Positions 28,524 through 36,940 of a stretch of 64,000 nt of DNA are shown here, piece by piece. Made by a program: the position numbers and the translations under genes. Origin of the DNA: Pedobacter sp. MC2016-15 (GTDB taxonomy: Bacteria; Bacteroidota; Bacteroidia; Sphingobacteriales; Sphingobacteriaceae); assembly GCF_026239695.1 (NCBI RefSeq), contig NZ_JAPIVS010000009.1:157236-221235 (forward strand), given 5' to 3'. Below the pieces are notes generated by a model that saw only the letters and a program-made list of their open reading frames with translations, was not told where the DNA came from and ran no database searches. Position 1 is the first letter of the stretch. Each line of letters begins with the position of its first letter.

Positions 28524-29438
28524 ATGCCACAGATTGATATATTATTAGCAACATACAATGGTGAGGCATATCTGGAGAATCAGCTCCTTTCATTATTGTC
28601 CCAAACTTTTAAAGATTGGCATCTCCACGTTCATGACGATGGTTCTACAGATGGCACACTCGCTATATTAAGAGCGTTTGAGTCGCAAGATAACCGTATC
28701 ACTATTATCAATGATGGGGTGAAATGCGGTGGAGCTGCAAATAATTTCTTGCATTTATTAAATTATGCCAAGTCGGAATTGGTCATATTTTGTGATCAGG
28801 ATGATATTTGGTTTGAAAACAAATTGGCCTTACTTGCCAACGAATTTGAAGGGGCTGTGAATGAGCCTTTAGCTGTATTTTGCAATGGCTTTGCTTATTC
28901 AGAAGATCTGGGTATTATAAACGAGAAGATTACCTCAACATTCCCCAATAACTTAAAAGAACAATTATTCTTAAACGCTGGCATCCAAGGGTGTTCTTTA
29001 ATGTTTAATCGCGCATTACTTAATAAATTGCATACAATTCCAGAGATTAATGCGATGCATGATCACTTTATCACACTCGGTGCCATCAGTTTTGGAAGGT
29101 TGAAATATCTTGACAAGTCCTTAATGTTATACAGACAGTTCCATGCCAATAAGGCCACAACTAATATAAATTACAGCATTAGCAATCGCGTGATTTCAAT
29201 TTTTAAAAGTGATATTCCTGTTATTGATAGACTGCATTTAGATGCTACCATGTCATTTTATGATAGTTATAAAAACGATTTGGAAGTTGCGCAACAAATA
29301 TTGTTTCAACAATATTTTCTGTACACCAAAAGCAAGTTATTGAAAAGGTTACAAATAATCTTTATAAATGGCTTTAAACTGTATAATAGTGTAACCTTGT
29401 TACTGGTGAAAACGATAACTAGAAAAGCCGTTAATTGA
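28524..29438 (+). CDS. glycosyltransferase family 2 (rhamnosyltransferase-like)
   Basis: 304-aa GT-A enzyme. LLATYNGEAYLENQL and HDDGSTDGT form the donor-binding site, and FCDQDDIW is the metal-binding motif often seen in rhamnosyltransferases. The C-terminus is basic. Paralogue in this window: 46943-47848 with the same DQDDIW motif. With dTDP-sugar genes nearby a deoxyhexose donor is plausible, but this is inference. Next gene starts 2 bp after its stop. Confidence 0.85.
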   Translation: MPQIDILLATYNGEAYLENQLLSLLSQTFKDWHLHVHDDGSTDGTLAILRAFESQDNRITIINDGVKCGGAANNFLHLLNYAKSELVIFCDQDDIWFENKLALLANEFEGAVNEPLAVFCNGFAYSEDLGIINEKITSTFPNNLKEQLFLNAGIQGCSLMFNRALLNKLHTIPEINAMHDHFITLGAISFGRLKYLDKSLMLYRQFHANKATTNINYSISNRVISIFKSDIPVIDRLHLDATMSFYDSYKNDLEVAQQILFQQYFLYTKSKLLKRLQIIFINGFKLYNSVTLLLVKTITRKAVN

Positions 29439-29440
29439 TT

Positions 29441-30310
29441 ATGATATTTACCATCTTCACAGCCACATTTAATAGAGCCCATTTATTGCCAAAGCTTTTT
29501 GAATCATTAAAGGAGCAAACCTATACCGATTTTGAATGGATTGTCGTTGATGATGGAAGCAGTGATAATACGGCTGAAGTGATGAACAGTTTTATCAGCC
29601 AAAACAATTTATTCAATATTAAATACATTCAACAGCGGAATTCAGGAAAGCATATCGCAATAAATAAGGGCGTAAGCGAAGCCGAGGGAGATTTGTTTTT
29701 TGTAGTGGATAGCGATGATTACATTGGTAAAGATGCCTTAGAAATTTTAAAACGAGAATGGCTTTTAATAGAGTCAGACCCGGAATTTGCCGGTTTAGCT
29801 GGTAATAAATGTAACTTTTCTGGCGTTGCTATCGGGGATCCCGCTTATAACACACTTGATTGTAGTCCATTGGATTTTAGATATAAATTTAATGGTAAGG
29901 GTGACAAGTGTGAAGTAATAAGGACTTCGGTGTTTAAGATGTATCCTTTCCCAAATACACCGGATGAAAGGTTTTGTCCCGAAGCCCTGTTTTTCAATAG
30001 ACTGAAGAATTTTAAGTTGAGATATTTTAATGAAAATCTATATTTCTGTGAATACTTGCCAGAGGGGTTGACTGCAAAAATTTTCAAAATCAGAAAAGAC
30101 AGTCCAATCAACACATGCATTTGCTATTTAGAACTTGCTGAAAGTGAGATCCCCTTTAAGGATAGTTTTAAAGCAATGATCAATTTTTATAGGTTTAAAA
30201 GGTATACTGCTGCACTCATAAGATCTCCAAGGCACAATTTATTCACCAGAAATTTAGCTAGGTCCATTGCTGCTGGTATTTATTTGATAGCTGATAAAAA
30301 GAAAGTTTAG
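29441..30310 (+). CDS. glycosyltransferase family 2
   Basis: 289-aa GT-A enzyme. TATFNRAHLLPKLF and VDDGSSDNTAEV are donor-site motifs, NSGKHIAINKG is a typical inner motif, and VVDSDDYI gives the metal-binding Asp residues. The ATG at 29441 is used; an in-frame TTG at 29435 overlaps the previous stop and is less likely. Short C-terminal amphipathic region for membrane association. Position in the chain unknown. Confidence 0.85.
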   Translation: MIFTIFTATFNRAHLLPKLFESLKEQTYTDFEWIVVDDGSSDNTAEVMNSFISQNNLFNIKYIQQRNSGKHIAINKGVSEAEGDLFFVVDSDDYIGKDALEILKREWLLIESDPEFAGLAGNKCNFSGVAIGDPAYNTLDCSPLDFRYKFNGKGDKCEVIRTSVFKMYPFPNTPDERFCPEALFFNRLKNFKLRYFNENLYFCEYLPEGLTAKIFKIRKDSPINTCICYLELAESEIPFKDSFKAMINFYRFKRYTAALIRSPRHNLFTRNLARSIAAGIYLIADKKKV

Positions 30311-30336
30311 TACTTACCCCTAACTATTTGATCGGA

Positions 30337-31425
30337 ATGAGACTTAAAGTCCTGCATATAATTAATGGTCTTGGCACTGGAGGAGCTGAGAAATTAATCA
30401 TTGAATCTCTACCTCAATATACAGTTCGTAATGAAAATATAATTGTTGACCTTCTTTTACTAGATGGTACTGAGTATCCATTTAAGATCCAGATCGAGAA
30501 GAACTTCAAGGGCAAGGTTATCTCATTGGGCACAGGTGGTGTCTATAATCCTTTACACATACTGAAACTAACAAAGTACCTGGCAAGTTACGATATTGTT
30601 CATGTTCATCTTTTTCCATCACTTTACTTTGTTGCTATTGCCAAAATTATTTCGCGTACCAAAGCAAAGTTTATTTTTACTGAGCACAGTACTAATAATA
30701 GGAGAGTTAAAAATAAAATTTTTAGAGTCCTTGATAAATTTATCTATAAACAATACGATGTAGTTACAGCCATTACTCCTCAAGTTATGCAAATGTTGAA
30801 GGAAACACTTCGTTTGCAAAATAAAGTTGTAGTAGTTTATAATGGCATCAATGTTGACCAGATAAGAAATGCTGAGTCATTGGATCCAAAATCCTTTTTT
30901 TTGGATGAGGGCGCCAAAGTTTTAATTCAGGTTTCACGTTTTAGTATAGAAAAAGACCAGCAGACTGTAATCAGAGCGATGAGGATTTTGCCTTCCTATG
31001 TCAAGCTATTATTGGTGGGTGATGGTGAAAGTATCGTGGCTTGCAAAGCCTTGGTAAATGATCTGGGATTAGAAGAAAGGGTCAGGTTTTTAGGGGTTAG
31101 AATGGATGTGCCGCAATTGCTAAAGGCAAGTGATATTATTGTCCAATCGTCTTTTTGGGAAGGTTTTGGCTTAGCTGCTGTTGAGGGGATGGCTGCAGAA
31201 AAGCCATTGATAGCCTCAGCTGTGCCTGGCCTTTACGAAATTACAGAAGGGGCGGGGTTAACTTTTCAGCAGGGTGATGAGGAAGGATTATCAGAAAAAG
31301 TGATGACTCTGATAGAAAATGAAACACTATATAATCAGGTCGCCAGGGATTGCTTTGCACGTGCAGAAAAATTTAAAATAGAAACCATGGTAGATCAATT
31401 AATCAAAATTTATGAAAATCTTTAA
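30337..31425 (+). CDS. glycosyltransferase family 4
   Basis: 362-aa retaining GT-B enzyme. GLGTGGAEKLII is the N-terminal acceptor loop, and TEHSTNNRRVKN follows. VSRFSIEKDQQTVI and FWEGFGLAAVEGMAAEKPLIAS (EX7E) are the donor-site motifs. The ATG at 30337 is preferred over an in-frame TTG at 30328. It overlaps the next gene by 14 bp, indicating coupled translation. Substrates are unknown. Confidence 0.88.
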   Translation: MRLKVLHIINGLGTGGAEKLIIESLPQYTVRNENIIVDLLLLDGTEYPFKIQIEKNFKGKVISLGTGGVYNPLHILKLTKYLASYDIVHVHLFPSLYFVAIAKIISRTKAKFIFTEHSTNNRRVKNKIFRVLDKFIYKQYDVVTAITPQVMQMLKETLRLQNKVVVVYNGINVDQIRNAESLDPKSFFLDEGAKVLIQVSRFSIEKDQQTVIRAMRILPSYVKLLLVGDGESIVACKALVNDLGLEERVRFLGVRMDVPQLLKASDIIVQSSFWEGFGLAAVEGMAAEKPLIASAVPGLYEITEGAGLTFQQGDEEGLSEKVMTLIENETLYNQVARDCFARAEKFKIETMVDQLIKIYENL

Positions 31426-32779
31426 TAAGAAAACCATCGTAATATTCACCTTATTTGTTTCTATTCTAAGCAATTCATGTGCTCAAAATAGGGCAGTTAA
31501 AACCTTTAATGTTCGGGATTATGGGGCAGTGGGTAATGGAATTACTGATGATTATGCTGCTATCCAAAAGTGTTTTGATGATGCGCTTAAACTTAATGAT
31601 TCAAAAGTGTTATTTCCTTCAGGAAAATACAGCTTATCTAAAGGTTTAGTTGCACATTATATCAATAATAACCTGGAAATATTAGGGAATACTACAAATG
31701 GAGTTCTGCCAGCTATTATTTGTAAAAGTCCTGTTTCGGCATTAAGTATAAGAGGCTATTTCGACCCTAAGGCCTTAGGTACGATAAAAATAAGTAACCT
31801 AAAAATACAAGGTGGATTTGCCAAATACCCATATAGCGACCACAATCCTTATGTTAATAAAAAACAATGGTTTACTGGTCTATCAATAACTGATAAAAGG
31901 AAAATTACTATAAATAATGTTATAGTATCAGATTTTTATGGTCAGGGAATTTATATTAGTTCGACACAACAAACTGATATACCACTAACTGCCCGAGCGC
32001 AGCAAGTAAGTATTACTAATTCAAAAGTGCTAAATTGTTGGGGCTTTAATCCAGCTGCTGACGATTATGGTGATGGTATCTATCTTTCCAATGTAGCATC
32101 TGCAGTATTACGTAACAATATTATAAGAAACGATTTTAAAACCACAAAGCAGCTTGGACGTTGTGGAATCGTGCTCGAATTTATGGCTGAAGATTGTATA
32201 ATTGAAAAAAATCAGATTTTTGGCTATGACAGAGGAATTCATCTGGAAGCTGATTATGGCGGGCATTTAATTAATGGAAATTCGATTTCAGGCTCTGATA
32301 TGGGAATCGTTCTATATAATACTTCAATAGCTGGTCACAATAAGCCCGTAAAAATTACCAATAATACAATATCTAATACGGGCTTTCCAAAAGGAACTAC
32401 TTTGAAAAGGACCAGGGATATTAGTGCTATTAGTGATCGATCACTGATGAATTTTGTTGCATTAGATGGTTCGAGAAGTGGTAGTTTGATTCAGGATAAT
32501 TCTTTTATAATTTCAGGAGATTATGATTATTTTTCTAACACAATCGTCAATATAAAGGCTGATAAATTACTGATAAAAAATAATAAATATTCAGTTGTAA
32601 AAGCTAACAGACTAAAGTATCCAATTCTCTATAATAATTATTCTAATTCGGTTCCGGTTGGTGATGCGTTCATAGGCGTCGAAAGTTTGAAATTCAAGAA
32701 GGCAAACTTAAATTCCGGCGCTGAGAGAGTAAGGGCTCAAAATAAGCTTAACACAACTCGAATCACGCTTGATCTGTAA
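31412..32779 (+). CDS. right-handed beta-helix lipoprotein, pectate-lyase superfamily
   Basis: 455-aa exported protein. Lipoprotein signal with Cys in LSNSCAQN. FNVRDYGAVGNGITDDYAAIQ is the start signature of the pectate lyase 3/GH28-like superfamily. The rest shows repeated Ile/Val/Asn-rich coils (IRGY, INNVIVSDFYG, IIRNDF, IIEKNQIFG, ITNNTIS) typical of a parallel beta-helix. It could be a lyase or hydrolase acting on the polymer made here, or a tailoring epimerase. Catalytic residues cannot be assigned. It sits between glycosyltransferase genes. Confidence 0.75.
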   Translation: MKIFNKKTIVIFTLFVSILSNSCAQNRAVKTFNVRDYGAVGNGITDDYAAIQKCFDDALKLNDSKVLFPSGKYSLSKGLVAHYINNNLEILGNTTNGVLPAIICKSPVSALSIRGYFDPKALGTIKISNLKIQGGFAKYPYSDHNPYVNKKQWFTGLSITDKRKITINNVIVSDFYGQGIYISSTQQTDIPLTARAQQVSITNSKVLNCWGFNPAADDYGDGIYLSNVASAVLRNNIIRNDFKTTKQLGRCGIVLEFMAEDCIIEKNQIFGYDRGIHLEADYGGHLINGNSISGSDMGIVLYNTSIAGHNKPVKITNNTISNTGFPKGTTLKRTRDISAISDRSLMNFVALDGSRSGSLIQDNSFIISGDYDYFSNTIVNIKADKLLIKNNKYSVVKANRLKYPILYNNYSNSVPVGDAFIGVESLKFKKANLNSGAERVRAQNKLNTTRITLDL

Positions 32780-32792
32780 GTGGTAGTTATAT

Positions 32793-33929
32793 ATGAATAA
32801 GATCAAATTAGCAAGAATTACAACGATTCCACTGAGCCTAGAGGTATTATTGAAGGGGCAGTTGAAGTACTTATCACAATATTATGATGTTCTGGCAGTT
32901 TCATCTCCGGGTGATAAATTAGAGATTGTAAAGGAACGAGAAGGAGTTAAAGTGAGTGTTGTTAAGATGGAACGGGAAATCTCGTTGTTTAAAGATATTA
33001 TTTCTTTATGGAAACTGTTCCGCTTGTTTAAACTCGAACGCCCTAATATTGTTCATTCGAACACCCCCAAATCTAGCTTATTATCTATGGTCGCAGCATA
33101 TTTATCGGGAGTACCCTTCAGGATATATACTGTTACAGGACTTCGGTTTGAGACTGAAGAGGGGATCAAAAAAAGTATTTTGATCGCAATGGAAAGATTA
33201 ACGTGTTTTTTTTCGACGCACGTTGTTGCAGAAAGTTTAGGTGTACAAATGATGATTGCTGAATATAAGTTAAGTAACAAATCTTCGTATATTATTGGCA
33301 ACGGCAATATCAATGGGCTTGATGAAGAGTACTGGAATCCTTACTTACCACAATTTTTAAATAACACAGCGTTAATAAAAGAACTTGGTTTATCACCCGA
33401 TCATTTTATCTTTATTTTCGTAGGCCGATTAGTTGGTGATAAGGGTGTCAACGAGCTTATTAAAGCTTTTTCTGGACTTAATAATGATAAATTTAAACTA
33501 TTGCTATTGGGAGAAACAGAACAAAAACTAGACGCTCTGGAACAAGGCGTTGTTGACGAGATTTTTAATAATAAGAATATTTTACCTCTTGGATTTCAAG
33601 CTGATATTAGGCCCTATCTGGCAATCAGCCATTCACTGGTATTACCCAGTTATCGTGAAGGATTCCCAAACGTAATTTTGCAGGCTGCTGCTATGAGACT
33701 GCCTTGCATTGTAACGGATGTGCATGGGGCTGCTGAAGTCATAGATAAAAGAAATGGTATTGTGATCAAAAAAAGAGACATCAACTCTTTGGCCCTTGCG
33801 TTGAATAATATGTACGTGAGTTACGAGGAATTTGATAAAGACTATTGTAGAAACAAGGTTGTCAATGCTTATTCTCAAACATTTTATTTTCCACAATTAG
33901 TTTCGTTTTATAACGGATTATCAAATTGA
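32793..33929 (+). CDS. glycosyltransferase family 4
   Basis: 378-aa GT-B enzyme of the CapM/WbpT-like type. The start has TTIPLSLEVLLKGQLKYL, NIVHSNTPKSSLLS is the usual HxxTPK motif, and VGRLVGDKGVNELI and PSYREGFPNVILQAAAMRLP (EX7E) form the donor site. It is immediately followed (1 bp) by the PglC-like transferase. In many loci this pairing marks the enzyme adding the second sugar to the first lipid-linked sugar, which is a reasonable inference here. Confidence 0.88.
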   Translation: MNKIKLARITTIPLSLEVLLKGQLKYLSQYYDVLAVSSPGDKLEIVKEREGVKVSVVKMEREISLFKDIISLWKLFRLFKLERPNIVHSNTPKSSLLSMVAAYLSGVPFRIYTVTGLRFETEEGIKKSILIAMERLTCFFSTHVVAESLGVQMMIAEYKLSNKSSYIIGNGNINGLDEEYWNPYLPQFLNNTALIKELGLSPDHFIFIFVGRLVGDKGVNELIKAFSGLNNDKFKLLLLGETEQKLDALEQGVVDEIFNNKNILPLGFQADIRPYLAISHSLVLPSYREGFPNVILQAAAMRLPCIVTDVHGAAEVIDKRNGIVIKKRDINSLALALNNMYVSYEEFDKDYCRNKVVNAYSQTFYFPQLVSFYNGLSN

Positions 33930-33930
33930 T

Positions 33931-34533
33931 ATGTACAAATATTTTTTAAAGAGGTTTATAGATTTTTCAATAGCGCTGATCGTTATATTTCTTGCAAGTC
34001 CTGTGATTCTAATAGTCTTTTTACTTCTTTTCATCGCAAATGATGGCAAGGCTTTTTTTGTACAAGCTCGCCCTGGTAAGAATGGTAAAATTTTCAAGAT
34101 TTTAAAATTCAAAACAATGAATGATAAATCAGACGAAAATGGATTACTGCTTCCAGATGCAGAACGGTTAACAAAAATAGGATCGTTTGTCAGGTCAACT
34201 TCTTTGGATGAATTGCCACAACTATTTAACGTGATTATTGGAGACATGAGTCTGATTGGTCCAAGACCATTACTGGTAGAGTATCTACCCTTGTATAATA
34301 AGATCCAAATGAAGCGTCATGATGTTAGACCTGGCATAACAGGATGGGCGCAGGTGAATGGGAGAAATTCTTTGTCTTGGTCGGAAAAGTTTAATTTGGA
34401 TGTAGAGTATGTAAATAATCTTACCTTTGGATTGGATTTGAAAATTGTTTTGCTGACGATCAAAAAGGTTTTTATTCGAGAAGGAATCAATTCTTCAACA
34501 TCAAGTACGATGGAGAAATTTAAAGGAAACTAA
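33931..34533 (+). CDS. PglC-like phosphoglycosyl transferase
   Basis: 200-aa monotopic membrane enzyme that starts the repeat unit by moving a sugar-1-phosphate from UDP-sugar to undecaprenyl phosphate. One N-terminal re-entrant hydrophobic segment (IDFSIALIVIFLASPVILIV), ARPGKNGKIFKILKFKTM, then TSLDELPQLFNV with the catalytic Asp-Glu pair, GDMSLIGPRPLL, and RPGITGWAQVNGRN. Small size matches PglC rather than the longer WcaJ/WbaP. Followed 1 bp later by the acetyltransferase and then the aminotransferase, as in diNAcBac pathways. Confidence 0.92.
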   Translation: MYKYFLKRFIDFSIALIVIFLASPVILIVFLLLFIANDGKAFFVQARPGKNGKIFKILKFKTMNDKSDENGLLLPDAERLTKIGSFVRSTSLDELPQLFNVIIGDMSLIGPRPLLVEYLPLYNKIQMKRHDVRPGITGWAQVNGRNSLSWSEKFNLDVEYVNNLTFGLDLKIVLLTIKKVFIREGINSSTSSTMEKFKGN

Positions 34534-34534
34534 A

Positions 34535-35146
34535 ATGTTTATTATTGGCTCTGGTGGGCATGCTAAAGTGATTTTGGATATGCTCCTATTGAGCAATTCA
34601 ATAGTTTCAGGGCTTTGGGATGATCGCATTGAAAAAGCAAGTGTCTTGGGTATTCCTATATTGGGAACTATTGATGAATTATCTTCAATGCAAACTTCCG
34701 AAAAAATAATTATTGCTGTTGGGGATAATACTACCAGAAAGGCTATTGCTAAGCGGTTAATGCCTTTTTCTTTTGCGAATGTTATACATCCTGCATCAAT
34801 CATCTCAAAGTCTTGCTTACTTGGAACAGGAATTGTTGCGATGGCGAATAGTACAGTGAATGTAGGAAGTACAATTGGTAATCACGTGATCATAAACACA
34901 AATGCATCTATAGATCATGATTGTCAAATTGGAGATTTTGTACATATTTCTCCCAATGTTGCTTTAGCTGGCAATGTGAAGGTCGGTAATGGTACACACA
35001 TTGGAATAGGTTCAGCAGTGATCCAGGGGATCACGATAGGCGAAAATGTAGTTATTGGCGCTGGTAGTGTAATTGTTAGAGATATTCCTGACCATGGTGT
35101 TGTATTTGGGAATCCAGGAAGAATTAGAAAATATAGAAATGAATAA
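34535..35146 (+). CDS. PglD-like sugar O/N-acetyltransferase
   Basis: 203-aa NeuD/PglD-family protein. GSGGHAKVI is the N-terminal Rossmann-like sugar-nucleotide motif. The C-terminal half is a left-handed beta-helix of hexapeptide repeats (IGNHVI, IGDFVH, VGNGTH, IGIGSA, IGENVV, IGAGSV). ASIDHDCQIGDFVHI holds the catalytic His. With PglC- and PglE-like neighbours it probably acetylates the C-4 amine of a UDP-4-amino-sugar. It overlaps the aminotransferase by 8 bp. Confidence 0.88.
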   Translation: MFIIGSGGHAKVILDMLLLSNSIVSGLWDDRIEKASVLGIPILGTIDELSSMQTSEKIIIAVGDNTTRKAIAKRLMPFSFANVIHPASIISKSCLLGTGIVAMANSTVNVGSTIGNHVIINTNASIDHDCQIGDFVHISPNVALAGNVKVGNGTHIGIGSAVIQGITIGENVVIGAGSVIVRDIPDHGVVFGNPGRIRKYRNE

Positions 35147-36272
35147 TAAGATATGGCTTTCTTCACCGCATATGGGTGGAACAGAACAAAGATTTGTTGA
35201 AGAAGCATTTACAAACAATTGGATTGCTCCATTAGGCCCTAATGTTGACGGCTTTGAGGCAGACTTGCAGTCATTTTGTGGATCAGGATATGCTGCAGCA
35301 TTAAGTTCGGGAACAGCGGCACTGCATCTTGCCTTAATAATCCTCGGCGTTACCACAGGAGACGATGTACTCTGTCAAAGTTTTACTTTTTCTGCTTCCG
35401 CCAATCCAATTATCTACTGCGGAGCCACTCCTGTATTTATTGATAGCGAAGTTGATACTTGGAACATGTGTCCAAAACATTTGGAATCGGCAATTCAAGA
35501 CCGTTTAAGCCAAGGTAAAAAGATTAAGGCAATAATTCCGGTTCATCTATATGGAATGCCAGCTAAAATGGATGAGATTTTGGCAATAGCCAACAAATAT
35601 AATATTCCTGTAGTTGAAGATGCTGCCGAGGGACTTGGTTCTACTTACAAAGGTAGGCCTTTAGGATCTTTTGGCGGATTTGGGGTCTTATCTTTTAATG
35701 GAAATAAGATAATTACTACTAGTGGTGGTGGTGCTTTGCTTTCAGAAAACAAAATATTTATAGAACAAGCCCGCTTTTTGGCCACTCAAGCGCGAGATAA
35801 CGCCCCGCATTATGAACATACTCAAATTGGATACAATTACAGGATGAGTAACATCTGTGCAGGCATTGGACGAGGACAAATGGAAGTACTTCTTCAAAGA
35901 GTTTCGCAGCGTAGAGGAAACTACGATTATTATTTAGAGCAGTTAGGTGACATTCCTGGAATAAGTTTTCTAGCCGAGCCTGAACATTTCTATTCCAATA
36001 GGTGGCTTTCCTGTATCGTAATAGATCCTGCTATGGGTATTACTAGGGAGGATGTGCGATTGGCATTGGTTGCGGAGAATATTGAATCGCGTCCGCTGTG
36101 GAAACCTATGCACTTGCAGCCTGTATTTGAAAAGTATTCCTATTATGGTGATGGAGTTGCCGAAAATTTGTTTAATAATGGTCTATGCTTACCCTCAGGA
36201 TCAAATCTGGAGAGAGCTGACCTGGATAGGGTAATTCGTGTCATAAAAAATACTTTTAACAATCCTTTTTAA
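35139..36272 (+). CDS. PglE-like sugar-nucleotide aminotransferase
   Basis: 377-aa DegT/DnrJ/EryC1 PLP enzyme. The ATG at 35139 is used; an in-frame TTG at 35073 would lie inside the acetyltransferase. SSGTAALHLAL binds phosphate, VEDAAEGLGS gives the PLP-pyridine Asp, and FNGNKIITTSGGG carries the PLP lysine. It likely aminates C-4 of a UDP-4-keto-6-deoxy-GlcNAc. The matching 4,6-dehydratase (PglF-like) is 7 kb away at 43554. Amination of another keto-sugar cannot be excluded. Confidence 0.88.
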   Translation: MNNKIWLSSPHMGGTEQRFVEEAFTNNWIAPLGPNVDGFEADLQSFCGSGYAAALSSGTAALHLALIILGVTTGDDVLCQSFTFSASANPIIYCGATPVFIDSEVDTWNMCPKHLESAIQDRLSQGKKIKAIIPVHLYGMPAKMDEILAIANKYNIPVVEDAAEGLGSTYKGRPLGSFGGFGVLSFNGNKIITTSGGGALLSENKIFIEQARFLATQARDNAPHYEHTQIGYNYRMSNICAGIGRGQMEVLLQRVSQRRGNYDYYLEQLGDIPGISFLAEPEHFYSNRWLSCIVIDPAMGITREDVRLALVAENIESRPLWKPMHLQPVFEKYSYYGDGVAENLFNNGLCLPSGSNLERADLDRVIRVIKNTFNNPF

Positions 36273-36283
36273 TTATCCGGCTC

Positions 36284-36940
36284 ATGAATAAATTTTTACT
36301 ACCTGCGTTCCTTGTTATCTCGCTCCTACTTTCGTGTGCTAAGAGTAATAATACTGAAGTAGAGGTTTACAATAATGATTTTGAAAATGGAGATTTACAA
36401 AACATTCTGAATGGTAAAATATCAAGGTTTAATGGTTCTAGTGTTTTAGGTAACTTCAATAATGAAGGCTTTAACCTAACAGTCAACAACCTCCCTTCTC
36501 ACGAGGTGGTTGAGATCACCTTTGACCTCTATATTCACGATAGTTGGGAAGGGGTACAATCTGCGAATGATCAAACCAATGGACCAGACATATGGCAAAT
36601 GACAATCGATGATAAACTATATATCTACACAACTTTTGCCAATTTTGACTGCATACCTGGAAATTTCTGCCCTCCTCAGTCTTATCCCGCAGATTATCCT
36701 GCGCAAAGTAATAATCCTAAAACAGGGGCGTCCCGCACTGACCTACCGGGTTTCTGCAGCCAGGTTGAGAAATCTGACGGCACTACATTATACAAAATTC
36801 ATAAAAAGATTAGTCATTCTAGCAAACAATTAGAATTGAATTGCTTAGATGTTTTGAAGGAAAAATATCAGGCTGATCCTAAGTGTGACGAAAGCTGGTC
36901 TATTGATAATTTACAAATTAAGGCCGTTAACATAAGATAA
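36284..36940 (+). CDS. lipoprotein of unknown function
   Basis: 218-aa exported lipoprotein: signal with LLLSCAKSNN, lipidation at Cys18. The mature part has beta-rich, Asn/Asp-rich sequence (YNNDFENGDLQN, FDLYIHDSWEG, WSIDNLQIKAV) that recalls jelly-roll carbohydrate-binding domains. Six other Cys (for example NFDCIPGNFCPP) could form disulfides. I do not recognise a family. It sits between the aminotransferase and two Wzi-like genes and overlaps the first of them by one base (TAATG), so a surface role with the polymer is likely. Confidence 0.6.
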   Translation: MNKFLLPAFLVISLLLSCAKSNNTEVEVYNNDFENGDLQNILNGKISRFNGSSVLGNFNNEGFNLTVNNLPSHEVVEITFDLYIHDSWEGVQSANDQTNGPDIWQMTIDDKLYIYTTFANFDCIPGNFCPPQSYPADYPAQSNNPKTGASRTDLPGFCSQVEKSDGTTLYKIHKKISHSSKQLELNCLDVLKEKYQADPKCDESWSIDNLQIKAVNIR

